Counted from the first letter of the stretch, positions 16,559 to 26,617 are shown. The stretch is 64,000 bases of DNA from Roseburia zhanii (GCF_014287635.1 NZ_JACOPH010000015.1:14103-78102); one strand, 5' to 3'. The notes: generated by a model from the sequence alone, not told the origin. Made by a program: numbers and translations.

Positions 16559-19500
16559 AGGTTTTCTCCTTTCGTGTGTTCGGCACTTCGCCCTCATCGG
16601 GTTCGCCGCCGACAATTTCGTTTTCTCGCTTATCCATATTGAGCAAGATATTCAGCTCGTCCAAGCGGGCAAGCTTTGTCTTTAGTTCTTCCTCTTGGAT
16701 AAACGGTTTTTGGACTTCTTTCTTTGCGGTTTCCAACTGATTTGTGGTGTTCTCAAGGTCATTTTCCGCAAGCGACAAGCTCTCGGCAAATCTCTCAATG
16801 CCGTTATCAAGACGGATAATATTGCCGTGTGCGTCATCACCGAGAGGAACATTTCTGCTTGTCGCACCTTTCAGTCGAACCTCATAATTTCGCTCTGCGG
16901 TATTAAAAAGCAGTTCCGTTTCAAACCCTCGGTACTTGCCGAGAGGAATAGGGTCGGGGCTGTTCATCTGCTTGCAGGCTTCAATGATTGCTTTACCGGC
17001 GTCGGCTTTTTCGGAATAAAAAACACCCTTAACCTCCATACCGACAAATCGGTCGTCCGTTGGTTTCGGGTGCTGTTTCGCAGTTTCTACATCTTGCTTC
17101 AATCCTTCAATACGGTTTTCCAAAGCTGTAATTCGCTGCGGATAATATTTGATTATCTTATCTTCCAAAGCGTATTTTTCAGATAGAAAGTTGGATTTTA
17201 AGAGCTTCAGCTTTTGAACTTGAATGTCCAAATCCATCTTCTCCTTAATATACGGGTTGCCGGTGGCAAGCATTTTAATCTCTGCATAGGAAAGGGCGGT
17301 TTCATCAATATCCTCGGCAGAACGCACCGGGGATTTGCTCGTCATAATCTGACTGGCGAACTTTTGCTTTCCCTCTACAAGCTGATAGAGATATGCGTCA
17401 AAGGTCTGCTCCGTTACATAGCGGTAAATATCTACATCAGGATTTGAGTTACCCTGACGGATAATTCGACCGGAACGCTGCTCCAAGTCTGACGGTCTCC
17501 ACGGGCAATCCACATCGTGAAGTGCGATAAGTCTGTCCTGAACATTCGTGCCGGCTCCCATCTTTTGCGTAGAGCCGAGAAGCACTCTGACCTCGCCTTT
17601 ACGGGTCTTTTGGAACAGTTCTTTTTTCTTCACATCGGTATCTGCTTCGTGGATAAAGCGGACTTCGCTTTCGGGGACACCACGCTCTATGAGCTTCTTT
17701 CTGATGTCGTTATATACCGAGAATGTTCCGTCATTCTTTGGAGTTGAGAGGTCGCAGAACACAAGCTGTGCCGATTTTTTATCGGCTGTTTCCTCCCAAA
17801 TACGGTAGATGTTATCGACGCAGGCGTTGATTTTACTGCCCTCAAAATCAGGCAGCATATCGTTAAGCATACGCTGGTCAAGTGCTAACTTCCTGCCGTC
17901 GTTTGTAATTTTAAGCATATTATCTACACTCGAATCTACACCGCCGCCACGGACTTTCTCGGCTCGTTCCGCAAGGGAAGCAACCATCTCTTTCTGCATT
18001 TCCGAAGGCTTGACCGCAACATTGTGGAAGTGTGCTTCCGGCACAGGCAGTTCCAGCATATCCGCCGTCTTGATGTCGGCGACCTCCTTAAACATCGCCA
18101 TAAGCTCCGGTAGGTTGTAGAATTTCGCAAAGCGGGTTTTCGCTCTGTAACCCGTTCCCTCCGGGGTAAGCTCAACGGCTGTTACAGTCTCTCCAAAGGT
18201 ACTTGCCCACGAGTCGAAGTGCTGCAAGTTGTTTTTGACAAGCGTGTTGTACTGCAAGTATCGCTGAATGGTATATAGCTCCACCATACTGTTTGAGATA
18301 GGAGTACCGGTTGCAAATACCGTTCCTCGACCGCCTGTAAGCTCGTCAAGGTATCGGCACTTCATAAACAGGTCGGAGGATTTCTGTGCTTCCGTTTGAG
18401 CGATACCGCCCACATTACGCATTTTGGTGTAAAGATAGAGGTTCTTGTAATAATGACTCTCGTCAATAAAAAGCCTGTCCACACCGAGTTCTTCAAAGGT
18501 AACAACATCGTCCTTTCGGCTTTGGTCGTTGAGCTTTTCCAGCTTTTGTTTCACGGACTTTTTAGACTTTTCAAGCTGTTTAATGGAGAAGTTTTCTCCA
18601 CGGTTTCGCTTCAAATCCATAATACCGTCTGTCAGTTCTTCAAGCTGCTGCTCAAGAATTGCCCTCTGTCTTTCAATGGACATCGGGATTTTCTCAAACT
18701 GAGAATGACCGATGATTACGGCGTCATAATCTCCCGTGGCAATTCGACCGCAGAACTTTTTGCGGTTCTTTGTCTCAAAATCTCGCTTTGTCGCTACGAG
18801 AATATTCGCCGCCGGATAGAGTTGTAAGAACTCCGCCGCCCATTGCTCGGTTAAGTGATTTGGCACTACGAACAGCGACTTATTGCAAAGTCCCAGTCGT
18901 TTGGACTCCATAGCGGCGGCTACCATTTCAAAGGTCTTGCCCGCACCGACTGCGTGTGCTAACAGCGTATTACCGCCGTACAGAATGTGTGCAACCGCAT
19001 TTTTCTGATGTTCACGGAGTTCGATTTCCGGGTTCATACCGTTGAAAACAATGTGGCTTCCGTCGTACTCACGGGGTCTTATACTGTTGAACTTTTCGTT
19101 ATACATCTTCGTGAGTTTTTCTCGGCGGGCAGGGTCAGCCCATATCCAGTCCTGAAAGCCCTGCTTTATGAGTTCCTGCTTTGCCTGTGCGATTGCCGTC
19201 TCTTTTTTATTGAGAACGGCTTTCTTTCTGCCTTCCTCATCTTCGATATAGTCAAAGATTCGGACATCTTTCAGGTTCAGTGTTTCCTCAATTATCTTAT
19301 ATGCGTTGATGCGGGAAGTACCGTATGTGCTGTACGCTTTTACATTGGAACGGTCGTAGCTCTTTCCCTCAATGTTCCATTCGCCGGTAAACTGAGAGTA
19401 GTGAACCTTGATATTCCATTGTGCATAGCGTGGGGTGTCGAGAAACTCAAACATAAACTGTTGGAATATTTCGGGCGGTATCCAAGTCGCACCGAGCCTT

Positions 19501-22500
19501 ACGGAAATCTCGCTTGCCGTCAAATCCTTTGGCTGCACCTTTTCAAGTGCCTGCACATTGACGGTGTAATCTTCGGGATACAGTGCCGCAGACCTTTTGG
19601 CTGTCGCCAGCTTCTCACGAACATTGCCCGACAGATATTCGTCTGCCATCAGATACTTCGGCTCATAGGAATTACCGTACTCATAAAGGGGATTTAAGAA
19701 GATTACACCCTTTAAGTCAGCGAATAATTCCTCCTCACTTTTGCCGGACAACTCCATCATATATTCCATATCAATGGCTGCTTTTTCGCCCATAGAGACA
19801 GCGAGAGCCTCGTCTGCGGTGTCAACCTCCGTTACCGGCTTGTGCGGTTTAATCGTCCTTTTGAAGAACATATCCGCCTTGCGTTCCAGTTCGCCATCTT
19901 CATTGATAACCTCAAGAGCGGAGAGCAGAGCATAGGAGCTGTCGTCGGAAAAGGCAGAAGTATTGGCACGGCTGTTAATCAGTCCGTACTTCTTTGTAAA
20001 GCTGTCATACAGTGTGTTCAGCTTATCCTGTGCCTGTTTGATTTCGCTGTCCGGGTAATCCTCGGTTTGCAGTTCAATCAAGTTACGGACGCAATCTCTT
20101 ATCCCAATCATACCCTTAATGCGGTTCTCAGCGGTTGCAGATACCTCCACCGGGGACATACGGGAGTTCTCACGGAAATAGATTTTATCGTCTAAAACAG
20201 TGTAAGAGAAGTTCCTTACCATAGGGTCTGCCGGGATAGAATTATCTTCTTCCTCCAGTTCGTCGGCAACCTCGTATTCGGAGATTTCTCCGTGAATGTT
20301 TGAGACTGCTTCGTTCAAAAGCTCCGAAAGGTCGGCATTTTCAAACGGTTCACAGGTTGCTTCCGGTCCGAAGCGACCGCTTACCATTTTCATTTCGCCG
20401 AGTATCATTTCCGGGTGCTGAACAAAATATGAGTTCATCCTTATACCGTTTTCGTCGGTGTCAAGATGAACCCAATCCGGCTCAATATCTATGAGTCTGT
20501 CTCGCTTTTGCAGAAACAGAATATCGGATACGACCTCTGTCCCGGCATTACCTTTGAAGGTGTCGTTCGGAAGTCTGATTGCTCCGAGAAGCTCCGCCCT
20601 CTGTGCGATATATTTACGCACATTGGAGTTTTCCTTGTCCATAGTTCCTTTGCTTGTCACAAGAGCCATCACACCGCCGGGGCGTAACTTATCAAGCGAT
20701 TTTGCAAAGAAATAATCGTGGATTAAGAAATTGTACTTGTCGTATCGTTTATCGGAGACTTTGAAATCTCCGAAAGGCACATTGCCGATAATGCCGTCAA
20801 AGAAGCTGTCGGGGACATTTACTTCCTCAAAGCCCTGTGCCGCAATGGAAGATTTCTGATAAAGCTGCTGAGCGATACCGGCTGAAATGGTATCAAGCTC
20901 AACACCGTAAACCTTTGCGTTTTCCATTGACTTGGGCAGCATACCGATGAAATTACCGATACCGCAGGACGGCTCAAGCAGGTTGCCCTCCTGAAATCCC
21001 ATCTGTTCCAACACCTTGTAAATGGCGGTAGATACTTCGGGCGGAGTGTAAAATGCAGTCAGTGTGCTTTCTCTTGCCGACGCATATTCCTCCGGCGTCA
21101 GGATGTTTTTCAGCATTGCATACTCTGTATGCCAAGCTCCTGCTCGTTCGTCGAAGGCTTCGGGAATACCGCCCCAACCGACATATCTCGACAAGATTTT
21201 CTGCTCGTCAGGTGTTGCAAAACGGTTTTCGTTTTGACAATCTCTCAGGACTTTTATTGCTGCATAGTTTCGGTGGAAGCGTTCTTTCTTGTTCACTTCT
21301 TCAACCTGATTATTGGCAAGGTCAAAGTTGTGTCGTTCGGACATAGGAATATCCGGGTGGAGGTCAAAGCTCTTTACTTTTGACTTTTTCTTTTGCTCCC
21401 AAGCGGGGACAATCGGTTCAGGCTCTTTGTCGTAACCGTTGCCGATACGAACACCCTCGTTATACATTTCCTCATCGCTGTCAAAACCGTTTTGAGTAGC
21501 AACGATTTCTCTGTAATCCTCAATCGGTACATTCCCGATATTTGTTGCCACCATATCAGCTCTTTCAGTGTTTTCAATAAGAGCTTCCATTGTGGCAGAG
21601 GTACAGTCGGTCAAATCCGGTGTCCTGTGAAATTCTCGGTCTGCGTCCACAAACCATTCCGTACCTACATCGGCAAGCTCCTGATTTGCAATGCTACCGA
21701 GATAATCAAAGAAATCCTCTGCCGAGTCATACTCCCGTGCGACTTGCTGTATCTCGTCAAAAGAAAGAGTATTTGTAACATACTGACCTCCGGCATTGCT
21801 GTCGGGGTTATAGTACATCCAAGTTACACTTTCATTGTCCCGGTCAATAAAGAAGGCGTCGTCATAACCGGTTTTCGGACTGAAATCCGGTACGGTTTCA
21901 GTATCGTTTTGAGCTTTATTTTCGCCTGTAACGGTTTTTTCTTCCGCCGGTAATACACTGACCTTCAAGTGGTCGTTCATCGGATTTTCACGCACTTTGC
22001 GGTCAAATTCTTCCCTTGAAAGTTCCTTGTTGAATAAGGGCATATCGAAGTCATAGAGCATTACACGGTTTTCATCAAAGGACAAAATCTCATACTGAGA
22101 AGCCCCAATATACACGCTGTCGCCGAGATGATATTCATACTGCGCTTCCGGCTCGTCCTCTTTGTTTTCAGGTTCAGGCGGTGCGGTAGAAAGTATCTCA
22201 CGGTTTTTTCTCTGCTCTGCAAGCTCGGCTCGCCGTTCTTCCTGCTTTTCAAGCCATTCAGGGTACTTTTCTTTTTCCTTTGGGTTTAGGTATCTGTCCA
22301 TACGGATAAGGTCTCCGATACGCTTTTCCACCTGAGACCAAGAAAGAGTAATGTGCGGCTTGTCGCTTCCGATACCTTTTGAAATTGTGATACCTTTTCC
22401 GTCGTGCTGTTCGTCAATGCCTGCACCGATGATGACCGGATAAGAGCCGCCCCAACCGTATTCGTTTTTCAAGAAGTCGGCGTTCTCTTTTGCGGAAATG

Positions 22501-24212
22501 CTCTTTTCAAACTGCTCATAGATACGCATTTTACCCTCGGAAACTCCGCTTCCACGGGTCAATACAGCGTCTATGATTTCCTGAGAAAAAGTAAAGGCAG
22601 AGGTTTTTTGTTCCTCTGCCTGATTTCCCATAATGAGAGTCAACTGACCGTCCATAGACGGAATCGGTTTCATTGTATCGGTCAATTCTCCCAAAAGTCT
22701 CATTGCTTCAAAATGCTGTGCGATAACGCCCCAGTCGTAGAAACTCTGAGCGGTTCTGTTTTCGTATTCACCCTCCCACAAGTGGAGGACATTCTGAAAT
22801 GTTTTGTATCCCACAAGCCTGCCGTCGTTTAAGGTAAGCCGGGTGTAGTCGTTATTGAAGATACCCTTGATATATTCGGTACGGGTCGCATTGTCCGTAT
22901 TTCTCTCATAGAAGTCTTTGATTTCTTCCTTTGAAGCGGACAAATGCGGGGTAGTACCGAGTATCTCTCGGATAGTATCATCGCCACCGAAAAACGGCAG
23001 GCTCTTGTCCTCGTGGTTTCTGTCGTAATACTCTAAGCGAATATTACCTGATTCTTCACGATTTCCTGTGCCGAGTTCCTGATGTTGTTCATCAGGCGAA
23101 CCCACTTCATCATATCTTCCGCTTTCATCTGCTCCGTCAGCCCGGCTTTCTGTGCCATCTGCTTCACGAGAGTTTCCTCCAGTTCGCTGGCTCTCTGCTG
23201 AACCTCCGCCAAGTGACTGTTCAGAATCCCTTTCGTCAGAAGATTGTAGTACAGGATTTTGTGATGTTCCTTCAGATAAGTTCTCCTCATCTGCGACCAT
23301 CTGCCGAGAGTCACTTCCGTCTGCTCCGGCAGTTTCAGGTTCGGAAGATTGTAATCTCCCACCATCGTGTATGTGATTTCGCTCATCGCTTTGACTCCTT
23401 TCGTCTTTGATGTCTTTATTGTATTCGGATTGCTCCTGTTCATCAATTATGCGATTTTCCTTGCTGAGCGTGCTGATTGTTCTGCTGACAGGGAGCAACG
23501 CCATTTCTGCAATGTCGCTTGTAGCAATACCCACCGCATTGAGAACTTCCTGTGAATTAAAACTTGAAATACCGGCAAAGTCATCGGGAGAATAGACCTT
23601 GTCTGCGTTCAGTCCCAATCGTGCCATAACCATATATGATACGCTGTTTCTGACAAGCTCCAAATACAAGGCATTTGCTTCGTCGGCAGACAAATACTCA
23701 ATATCGCTTCCTGCACCCAAACTCATAAAGTCGGAGATATAGTCTGCGATGTTATCCTCAACGGCATTGGCAATGCTCTCTTTGACGACATTTTCAATAC
23801 TCGTTGTATCGTTTACCGCACCGAAAGTATTTTCAAGTGTTTCAATAACTTCTGCTTCATATTCGGGTCTCATCTCCCAAATCGGAACAGGGCGGGAATG
23901 TCGACTTTCGTGGGTGTCCGATATATCAAAGTAATGAATCAGCCTTTGACGGCTTCTGTCTGTGTCCTCAAATACGGCAATACCCTTTGCTCCTCGGTTT
24001 ACCCAGCGACCGAAAGTACCGTTCCATCGTTCGATTTCAAGCACGGCTGTTGCGTCGGGTCTTTGGGCATAAATGAGAAGCTGTTCATCAAATCGGAGCC
24101 TGAAATTTCTGCCTGCTGTTTTCAGAAACGATTGCCAGTTTACCGGATTGTCTGTAACTGCAAAACAGGTTCTTTCATACAGCTCTGAAATCAGGTCAAA
24201 TTTTCTTGCCAC
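16548..24212 (-). CDS. Giant N6-adenine methylase / SNF2 helicase fusion
   Basis: 2554 residues from a GTG at 24212. Order: conserved N-terminal domain (1-130); an acidic low-complexity linker (about 260-390) that also encodes TnpV in another frame; several polyvalent-protein-type domains; an N6-methylase core with LLEPSCGIGNFIGML near 1077 and motif IV written IIGNVPFGDF near 1140; an SF2 helicase with AVGAGKTF near 1752, DESHYYKN near 1915 and QRSGRIIRQGN near 2242; and a C-terminal coiled coil. Similar giant proteins (DarB-like) are thought to protect or process transferred DNA. The precise role is unknown. Confidence 0.88.
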   Translation of the reverse strand: MARKFDLISELYERTCFAVTDNPVNWQSFLKTAGRNFRLRFDEQLLIYAQRPDATAVLEIERWNGTFGRWVNRGAKGIAVFEDTDRSRQRLIHYFDISDTHESRHSRPVPIWEMRPEYEAEVIETLENTFGAVNDTTSIENVVKESIANAVEDNIADYISDFMSLGAGSDIEYLSADEANALYLELVRNSVSYMVMARLGLNADKVYSPDDFAGISSFNSQEVLNAVGIATSDIAEMALLPVSRTISTLSKENRIIDEQEQSEYNKDIKDERSQSDERNHIHDGGRLQSSEPETAGADGSDSRQMVADEENLSEGTSQNPVLQSSDERDSEQSLGGGSAESQRTGGNSREADGTESRADGADESGRYDEVGSPDEQHQELGTGNREESGNIRLEYYDRNHEDKSLPFFGGDDTIREILGTTPHLSASKEEIKDFYERNTDNATRTEYIKGIFNNDYTRLTLNDGRLVGYKTFQNVLHLWEGEYENRTAQSFYDWGVIAQHFEAMRLLGELTDTMKPIPSMDGQLTLIMGNQAEEQKTSAFTFSQEIIDAVLTRGSGVSEGKMRIYEQFEKSISAKENADFLKNEYGWGGSYPVIIGAGIDEQHDGKGITISKGIGSDKPHITLSWSQVEKRIGDLIRMDRYLNPKEKEKYPEWLEKQEERRAELAEQRKNREILSTAPPEPENKEDEPEAQYEYHLGDSVYIGASQYEILSFDENRVMLYDFDMPLFNKELSREEFDRKVRENPMNDHLKVSVLPAEEKTVTGENKAQNDTETVPDFSPKTGYDDAFFIDRDNESVTWMYYNPDSNAGGQYVTNTLSFDEIQQVAREYDSAEDFFDYLGSIANQELADVGTEWFVDADREFHRTPDLTDCTSATMEALIENTERADMVATNIGNVPIEDYREIVATQNGFDSDEEMYNEGVRIGNGYDKEPEPIVPAWEQKKKSKVKSFDLHPDIPMSERHNFDLANNQVEEVNKKERFHRNYAAIKVLRDCQNENRFATPDEQKILSRYVGWGGIPEAFDERAGAWHTEYAMLKNILTPEEYASARESTLTAFYTPPEVSTAIYKVLEQMGFQEGNLLEPSCGIGNFIGMLPKSMENAKVYGVELDTISAGIAQQLYQKSSIAAQGFEEVNVPDSFFDGIIGNVPFGDFKVSDKRYDKYNFLIHDYFFAKSLDKLRPGGVMALVTSKGTMDKENSNVRKYIAQRAELLGAIRLPNDTFKGNAGTEVVSDILFLQKRDRLIDIEPDWVHLDTDENGIRMNSYFVQHPEMILGEMKMVSGRFGPEATCEPFENADLSELLNEAVSNIHGEISEYEVADELEEEDNSIPADPMVRNFSYTVLDDKIYFRENSRMSPVEVSATAENRIKGMIGIRDCVRNLIELQTEDYPDSEIKQAQDKLNTLYDSFTKKYGLINSRANTSAFSDDSSYALLSALEVINEDGELERKADMFFKRTIKPHKPVTEVDTADEALAVSMGEKAAIDMEYMMELSGKSEEELFADLKGVIFLNPLYEYGNSYEPKYLMADEYLSGNVREKLATAKRSAALYPEDYTVNVQALEKVQPKDLTASEISVRLGATWIPPEIFQQFMFEFLDTPRYAQWNIKVHYSQFTGEWNIEGKSYDRSNVKAYSTYGTSRINAYKIIEETLNLKDVRIFDYIEDEEGRKKAVLNKKETAIAQAKQELIKQGFQDWIWADPARREKLTKMYNEKFNSIRPREYDGSHIVFNGMNPEIELREHQKNAVAHILYGGNTLLAHAVGAGKTFEMVAAAMESKRLGLCNKSLFVVPNHLTEQWAAEFLQLYPAANILVATKRDFETKNRKKFCGRIATGDYDAVIIGHSQFEKIPMSIERQRAILEQQLEELTDGIMDLKRNRGENFSIKQLEKSKKSVKQKLEKLNDQSRKDDVVTFEELGVDRLFIDESHYYKNLYLYTKMRNVGGIAQTEAQKSSDLFMKCRYLDELTGGRGTVFATGTPISNSMVELYTIQRYLQYNTLVKNNLQHFDSWASTFGETVTAVELTPEGTGYRAKTRFAKFYNLPELMAMFKEVADIKTADMLELPVPEAHFHNVAVKPSEMQKEMVASLAERAEKVRGGGVDSSVDNMLKITNDGRKLALDQRMLNDMLPDFEGSKINACVDNIYRIWEETADKKSAQLVFCDLSTPKNDGTFSVYNDIRKKLIERGVPESEVRFIHEADTDVKKKELFQKTRKGEVRVLLGSTQKMGAGTNVQDRLIALHDVDCPWRPSDLEQRSGRIIRQGNSNPDVDIYRYVTEQTFDAYLYQLVEGKQKFASQIMTSKSPVRSAEDIDETALSYAEIKMLATGNPYIKEKMDLDIQVQKLKLLKSNFLSEKYALEDKIIKYYPQRITALENRIEGLKQDVETAKQHPKPTDDRFVGMEVKGVFYSEKADAGKAIIEACKQMNSPDPIPLGKYRGFETELLFNTAERNYEVRLKGATSRNVPLGDDAHGNIIRLDNGIERFAESLSLAENDLENTTNQLETAKKEVQKPFIQEEELKTKLARLDELNILLNMDKRENEIVGGEPDEGEVPNTRKEKTYER
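23033..23386 (-). CDS. tnpV: TnpV family protein overprinted inside the helicase gene
   Basis: 117 residues from ATG 23386, preceded by GAAAGGAG at 8 bases. It reads on the same strand as the giant helicase but in another frame, wholly inside its coding sequence. The product (SEITYTMVGDYNLPNL, GRWSQMRRTYLKEHHKILYYNLL, EMVKWVRLMNNIR-like end) matches TnpV, a transposon-associated family first named in Tn4451-type elements. The overlapped helicase segment is a Ser/Glu/Gly-rich linker free of recognisable domain, consistent with a frame constrained by tnpV. Confidence 0.7.
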   Translation of the reverse strand: MSEITYTMVGDYNLPNLKLPEQTEVTLGRWSQMRRTYLKEHHKILYYNLLTKGILNSHLAEVQQRASELEETLVKQMAQKAGLTEQMKAEDMMKWVRLMNNIRNSAQEIVKNQVIFA

Positions 24213-24227
24213 CTCGTCTGCACCTCC

Positions 24228-24911
24228 TTATCGTGTTTTTTCTTTGTCCTTTGCGGATTTCGTGTTTTCTTTTGCGGCTGGTTCTACGGTATGACCGTTT
24301 CTCTCGCAAAGCTCGGCAAATTCGCAGATATGGTAGAGATTTGTGCCGACCTCCAAATGGTAGTCGTCGATATATCTGCAAGTTCTCTCCATTGTTTTGC
24401 CGTCGCCGAGCTTGATTGAGATTTTTTCTCCGTCCGCAATGCGAAACTGCTCCTGATAGTGCGGGTTGATAAATCGGATACCTCGCTCAGCGTTTTTCAA
24501 GTGGGCATTTAGCCACTCTTTCTGATAGCAATAGCAGTACAGATTGTACTCGCCCCTGTTGGGGTTAAATCTCATAAGATAGCTGTACTTTCCCGTATCA
24601 AGACGGATGCCGTAGTGGTTGCAGTCATCATTAAAGGAGCTGTCGGGAGTGGAATAACAGTAAGAGGACATAGCCTTTCTGCCGGACAAAACATCGCCGT
24701 CACGCAATCCGTTTATGACTTCATCAAATTCAGCCTTAAATTCATCGGTTTTCAAGTCTTTTCTGAAATCGTTCCAAGTCGTCCAAAACTCGTTCCCGTT
24801 AGAACCGAAGTCGGCTCTCAAATATCCGATAAGACCGGTCTGCATAGAGAGCTGCTGACTTTGGCTGAAGGTGTATTTACGCTCTGCTTCGGTCAATACT
24901 CTGTAATCCAT
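24228..24911 (-). CDS. Conserved ICE protein, LPD28-like C-terminus
   Basis: 227 residues from ATG 24911 (GAGGTG at 6 bases); in-frame starts also exist at 24917 and 24920. Aromatic-rich middle (YLMRFNPNRGEYNLYCYCYQKEW). The end DDYHLEVGTNLYHICEFAELCERNG resembles a domain attached to large polyvalent proteins. Ends in a Lys/Glu tail. Immediately upstream of the helicase. Function unknown. Confidence 0.68.
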   Translation of the reverse strand: MDYRVLTEAERKYTFSQSQQLSMQTGLIGYLRADFGSNGNEFWTTWNDFRKDLKTDEFKAEFDEVINGLRDGDVLSGRKAMSSYCYSTPDSSFNDDCNHYGIRLDTGKYSYLMRFNPNRGEYNLYCYCYQKEWLNAHLKNAERGIRFINPHYQEQFRIADGEKISIKLGDGKTMERTCRYIDDYHLEVGTNLYHICEFAELCERNGHTVEPAAKENTKSAKDKEKTR

Positions 24912-24916
24912 TTTCA

Positions 24917-25474
24917 TCACCTCGCTTGTTCGTTTGTTTGTCTTTGCTTTGGAATAGGAAAACCATAAACTCCGGCAATGTCATCGCCGAGCCTTTTGGT
25001 AACTCGTGTGATGTCGGCTCTTGTGGCTTTTCCGTTATAGATTTTATCTTGCAGATTTTCAATCTGCGTATCGGTAACACCGTCTTTGAATACACGGTAA
25101 AGATAATGGTTTGTACCGTCGTGATGAACGGCGTCGGCACGAAGGTCGCCGTACTTATCCACATACCATTCGTTGTAATCGGTATCGGAATAAAGGCAGT
25201 CCTTAATGTTGCCGGAATCAATCATCTTGTAGCCCGACACTCTGCCGTTCCATCTGCCGAGGTCGCCGATAACAATAATCGGCTGTGAAAGCTGAATATT
25301 GAGATTTACTCGTTCATCATAAAGATTTTCGGCATTGGATTTTACCATAATGTCGTAAAGCTCATCATCGGAATATCCGGGATACAGTTCCTCCAAAGAC
25401 TCTCGCCAATCATCAAGGTCAAGGCTAATGTCGCTCCAAATGATATGGCGGTCATTCTGTTCCTGCCTGCTCAT
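24917..25474 (-). CDS. Hypothetical ICE protein, 185 residues
   Basis: Starts at ATG 25474 with GGGAGG at 8 bases; an upstream GTG at 25483 is less likely. It contains DLDDWRESLEELYPGYSDDELYD, IIVIGDLGRWNGRVSGYKMI and YVDKYGDLRADAVHHDGTNHYLYRV. This is recurrent in related ICEs but without assigned function. The first bases overlap the end of the 77-residue gene, and the stop overlaps the next gene's upstream start options. Cytosolic by composition. Confidence 0.68.
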   Translation of the reverse strand: MSRQEQNDRHIIWSDISLDLDDWRESLEELYPGYSDDELYDIMVKSNAENLYDERVNLNIQLSQPIIVIGDLGRWNGRVSGYKMIDSGNIKDCLYSDTDYNEWYVDKYGDLRADAVHHDGTNHYLYRVFKDGVTDTQIENLQDKIYNGKATRADITRVTKRLGDDIAGVYGFPIPKQRQTNEQAR

Positions 25475-25685
25475 CAGTGCCACCTCCCAAATAAGAGAAC
25501 AGCTTATTGGCTTTGGTCTGCTTCTGAAACTCGATAATCAGACTCATATCCGGAATAGTGATACCCGGAATTTTCAAAATGCTCTCCATGTCGAGCTGCT
25601 GCAATTTCTTTTCGGTATTGCAGCCTGCGTCAAACAGTTTCGTCAGAAGCTTTGTCTTTTGCTGAAAAGTGAAATTTTCCTTCAT
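25452..25685 (-). CDS. Hypothetical ICE protein, 77 residues
   Basis: GGAGG lies 8 bases before the ATG. All-helical, with KTKLLTKLFDAGCNTEKKLQQLD, then ILKIPGITIPDMSLIIEFQKQTKANKLFSYL. The pattern 'KIPGIT' resembles a helix-hairpin-helix turn but is too short to assign. Overlaps the next gene by 23 bases, so translation is coupled. Confidence 0.65.
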   Translation of the reverse strand: MKENFTFQQKTKLLTKLFDAGCNTEKKLQQLDMESILKIPGITIPDMSLIIEFQKQTKANKLFSYLGGGTDEQAGTE

Positions 25686-25698
25686 TGCTTTGTCCTCC

Positions 25699-26292
25699 TT
25701 ATCGTTCTTTGTCTTTATTTCGCTTCTTGTTTGAAAGCTCTTGTGCCTTTTCCTTTGCCCATTCAGGCAGACGCTCAGGCTTTATTTCGCCCATAACATC
25801 CATTCTTTCATATCGGGTTGATTTGCCGGTGTGAAGATTGGTACAAAACACGGCACTTCCACGGCTGTTTGCCGACGCACCGAAACCACCTGTAACATAG
25901 TAGAGCTGTCTGTCGGCTCTCTGAAATTCAGGCTTTAATACCTTGGGGTCAATGGCTATGATTTTGCCGTTGATGTCTTTGGAATAGTGGTCGGGGATAC
26001 AGTCGGCTTCTGTTATGAGTGTGATTGGAATATCCAGTTTTTCGACCTGTTCCTTGAAAAGCTCCGCTTCATTTGCCACACGGCTTCCGAAAAGGTGTAC
26101 GATTTCGATATAGTCATCGCTTACCATACATTCCGAACACAGTTCAAACAGGTCGTTTCGCTCTGCAAAGCCGCACATAAATTTATCGCCGTTTGTACTT
26201 TGCTCATTGGAAGCCAAGATAACTTCCTTTTCGCCCACATTGACCGAGCAAAGAACAGTGTATTCACCGATTTTTCTTTTTCCCTCGTTCAT
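25699..26292 (-). CDS. Hypothetical ICE protein, 197 residues
   Basis: Starts at ATG 26292 with GAGG at 7 bases; a GTG two codons earlier is possible. N-terminal beta-rich domain (IGEYTVLCSVNVGEKEVILA), a helical middle with FGSRVANEAELFKEQVEKL, then YYVTGGFGASANSRGSAVFCTNL. Lys-rich tail. No membrane segment and no recognised catalytic motif. Same operon as its neighbours. Confidence 0.65.
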   Translation of the reverse strand: MNEGKRKIGEYTVLCSVNVGEKEVILASNEQSTNGDKFMCGFAERNDLFELCSECMVSDDYIEIVHLFGSRVANEAELFKEQVEKLDIPITLITEADCIPDHYSKDINGKIIAIDPKVLKPEFQRADRQLYYVTGGFGASANSRGSAVFCTNLHTGKSTRYERMDVMGEIKPERLPEWAKEKAQELSNKKRNKDKER

Positions 26293-26301
26293 ATCCACAC
26301 C

Positions 26302-26595
26302 TCAGCTTACTTCAATCACAATTCTGATGTTTCCGCAGTCGCAGCCACTGCACTGCCTTGACAGTTCGGGAAATAGGGATTGCACTCTCTGTCTTGCTCT
26401 GCGGATAGTCTCAAAGCACGGCAAGCCGTAGCCTTTATAGTTGTTGACTATATCCTCAAGCGGTAAATCTCCGACTCTCATATAGCTGTATCGGTTGTAA
26501 TAGCAAAGGATAAGCTGCATATCGTCATACCTCGTTTCGGGGCATTCTCTGAGTATTGCAAGCACCTTGCTGTCAACCGTCTTTTGCTTATTCAT
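26302..26595 (-). CDS. Hypothetical ICE protein, 97 residues (helix-turn-helix-like)
   Basis: Start at ATG 26595 with ACGGAGGTG before it. SKVLAILRECPETRYDDMQLILCYYNRY is followed by LPLEDIVNNYKGYGLPCFETIRRARQRVQSLFP, a layout like a small winged or recombinase-type DNA-binding domain. C-terminal Cys trio (CSGCDC). Found at the head of the DNA-processing block. The DNA-binding role is inferred. Confidence 0.65.
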   Translation of the reverse strand: MNKQKTVDSKVLAILRECPETRYDDMQLILCYYNRYSYMRVGDLPLEDIVNNYKGYGLPCFETIRRARQRVQSLFPELSRQCSGCDCGNIRIVIEVS

Positions 26596-26617
26596 AATGC
26601 ACCTCCGTAAAAGAACG

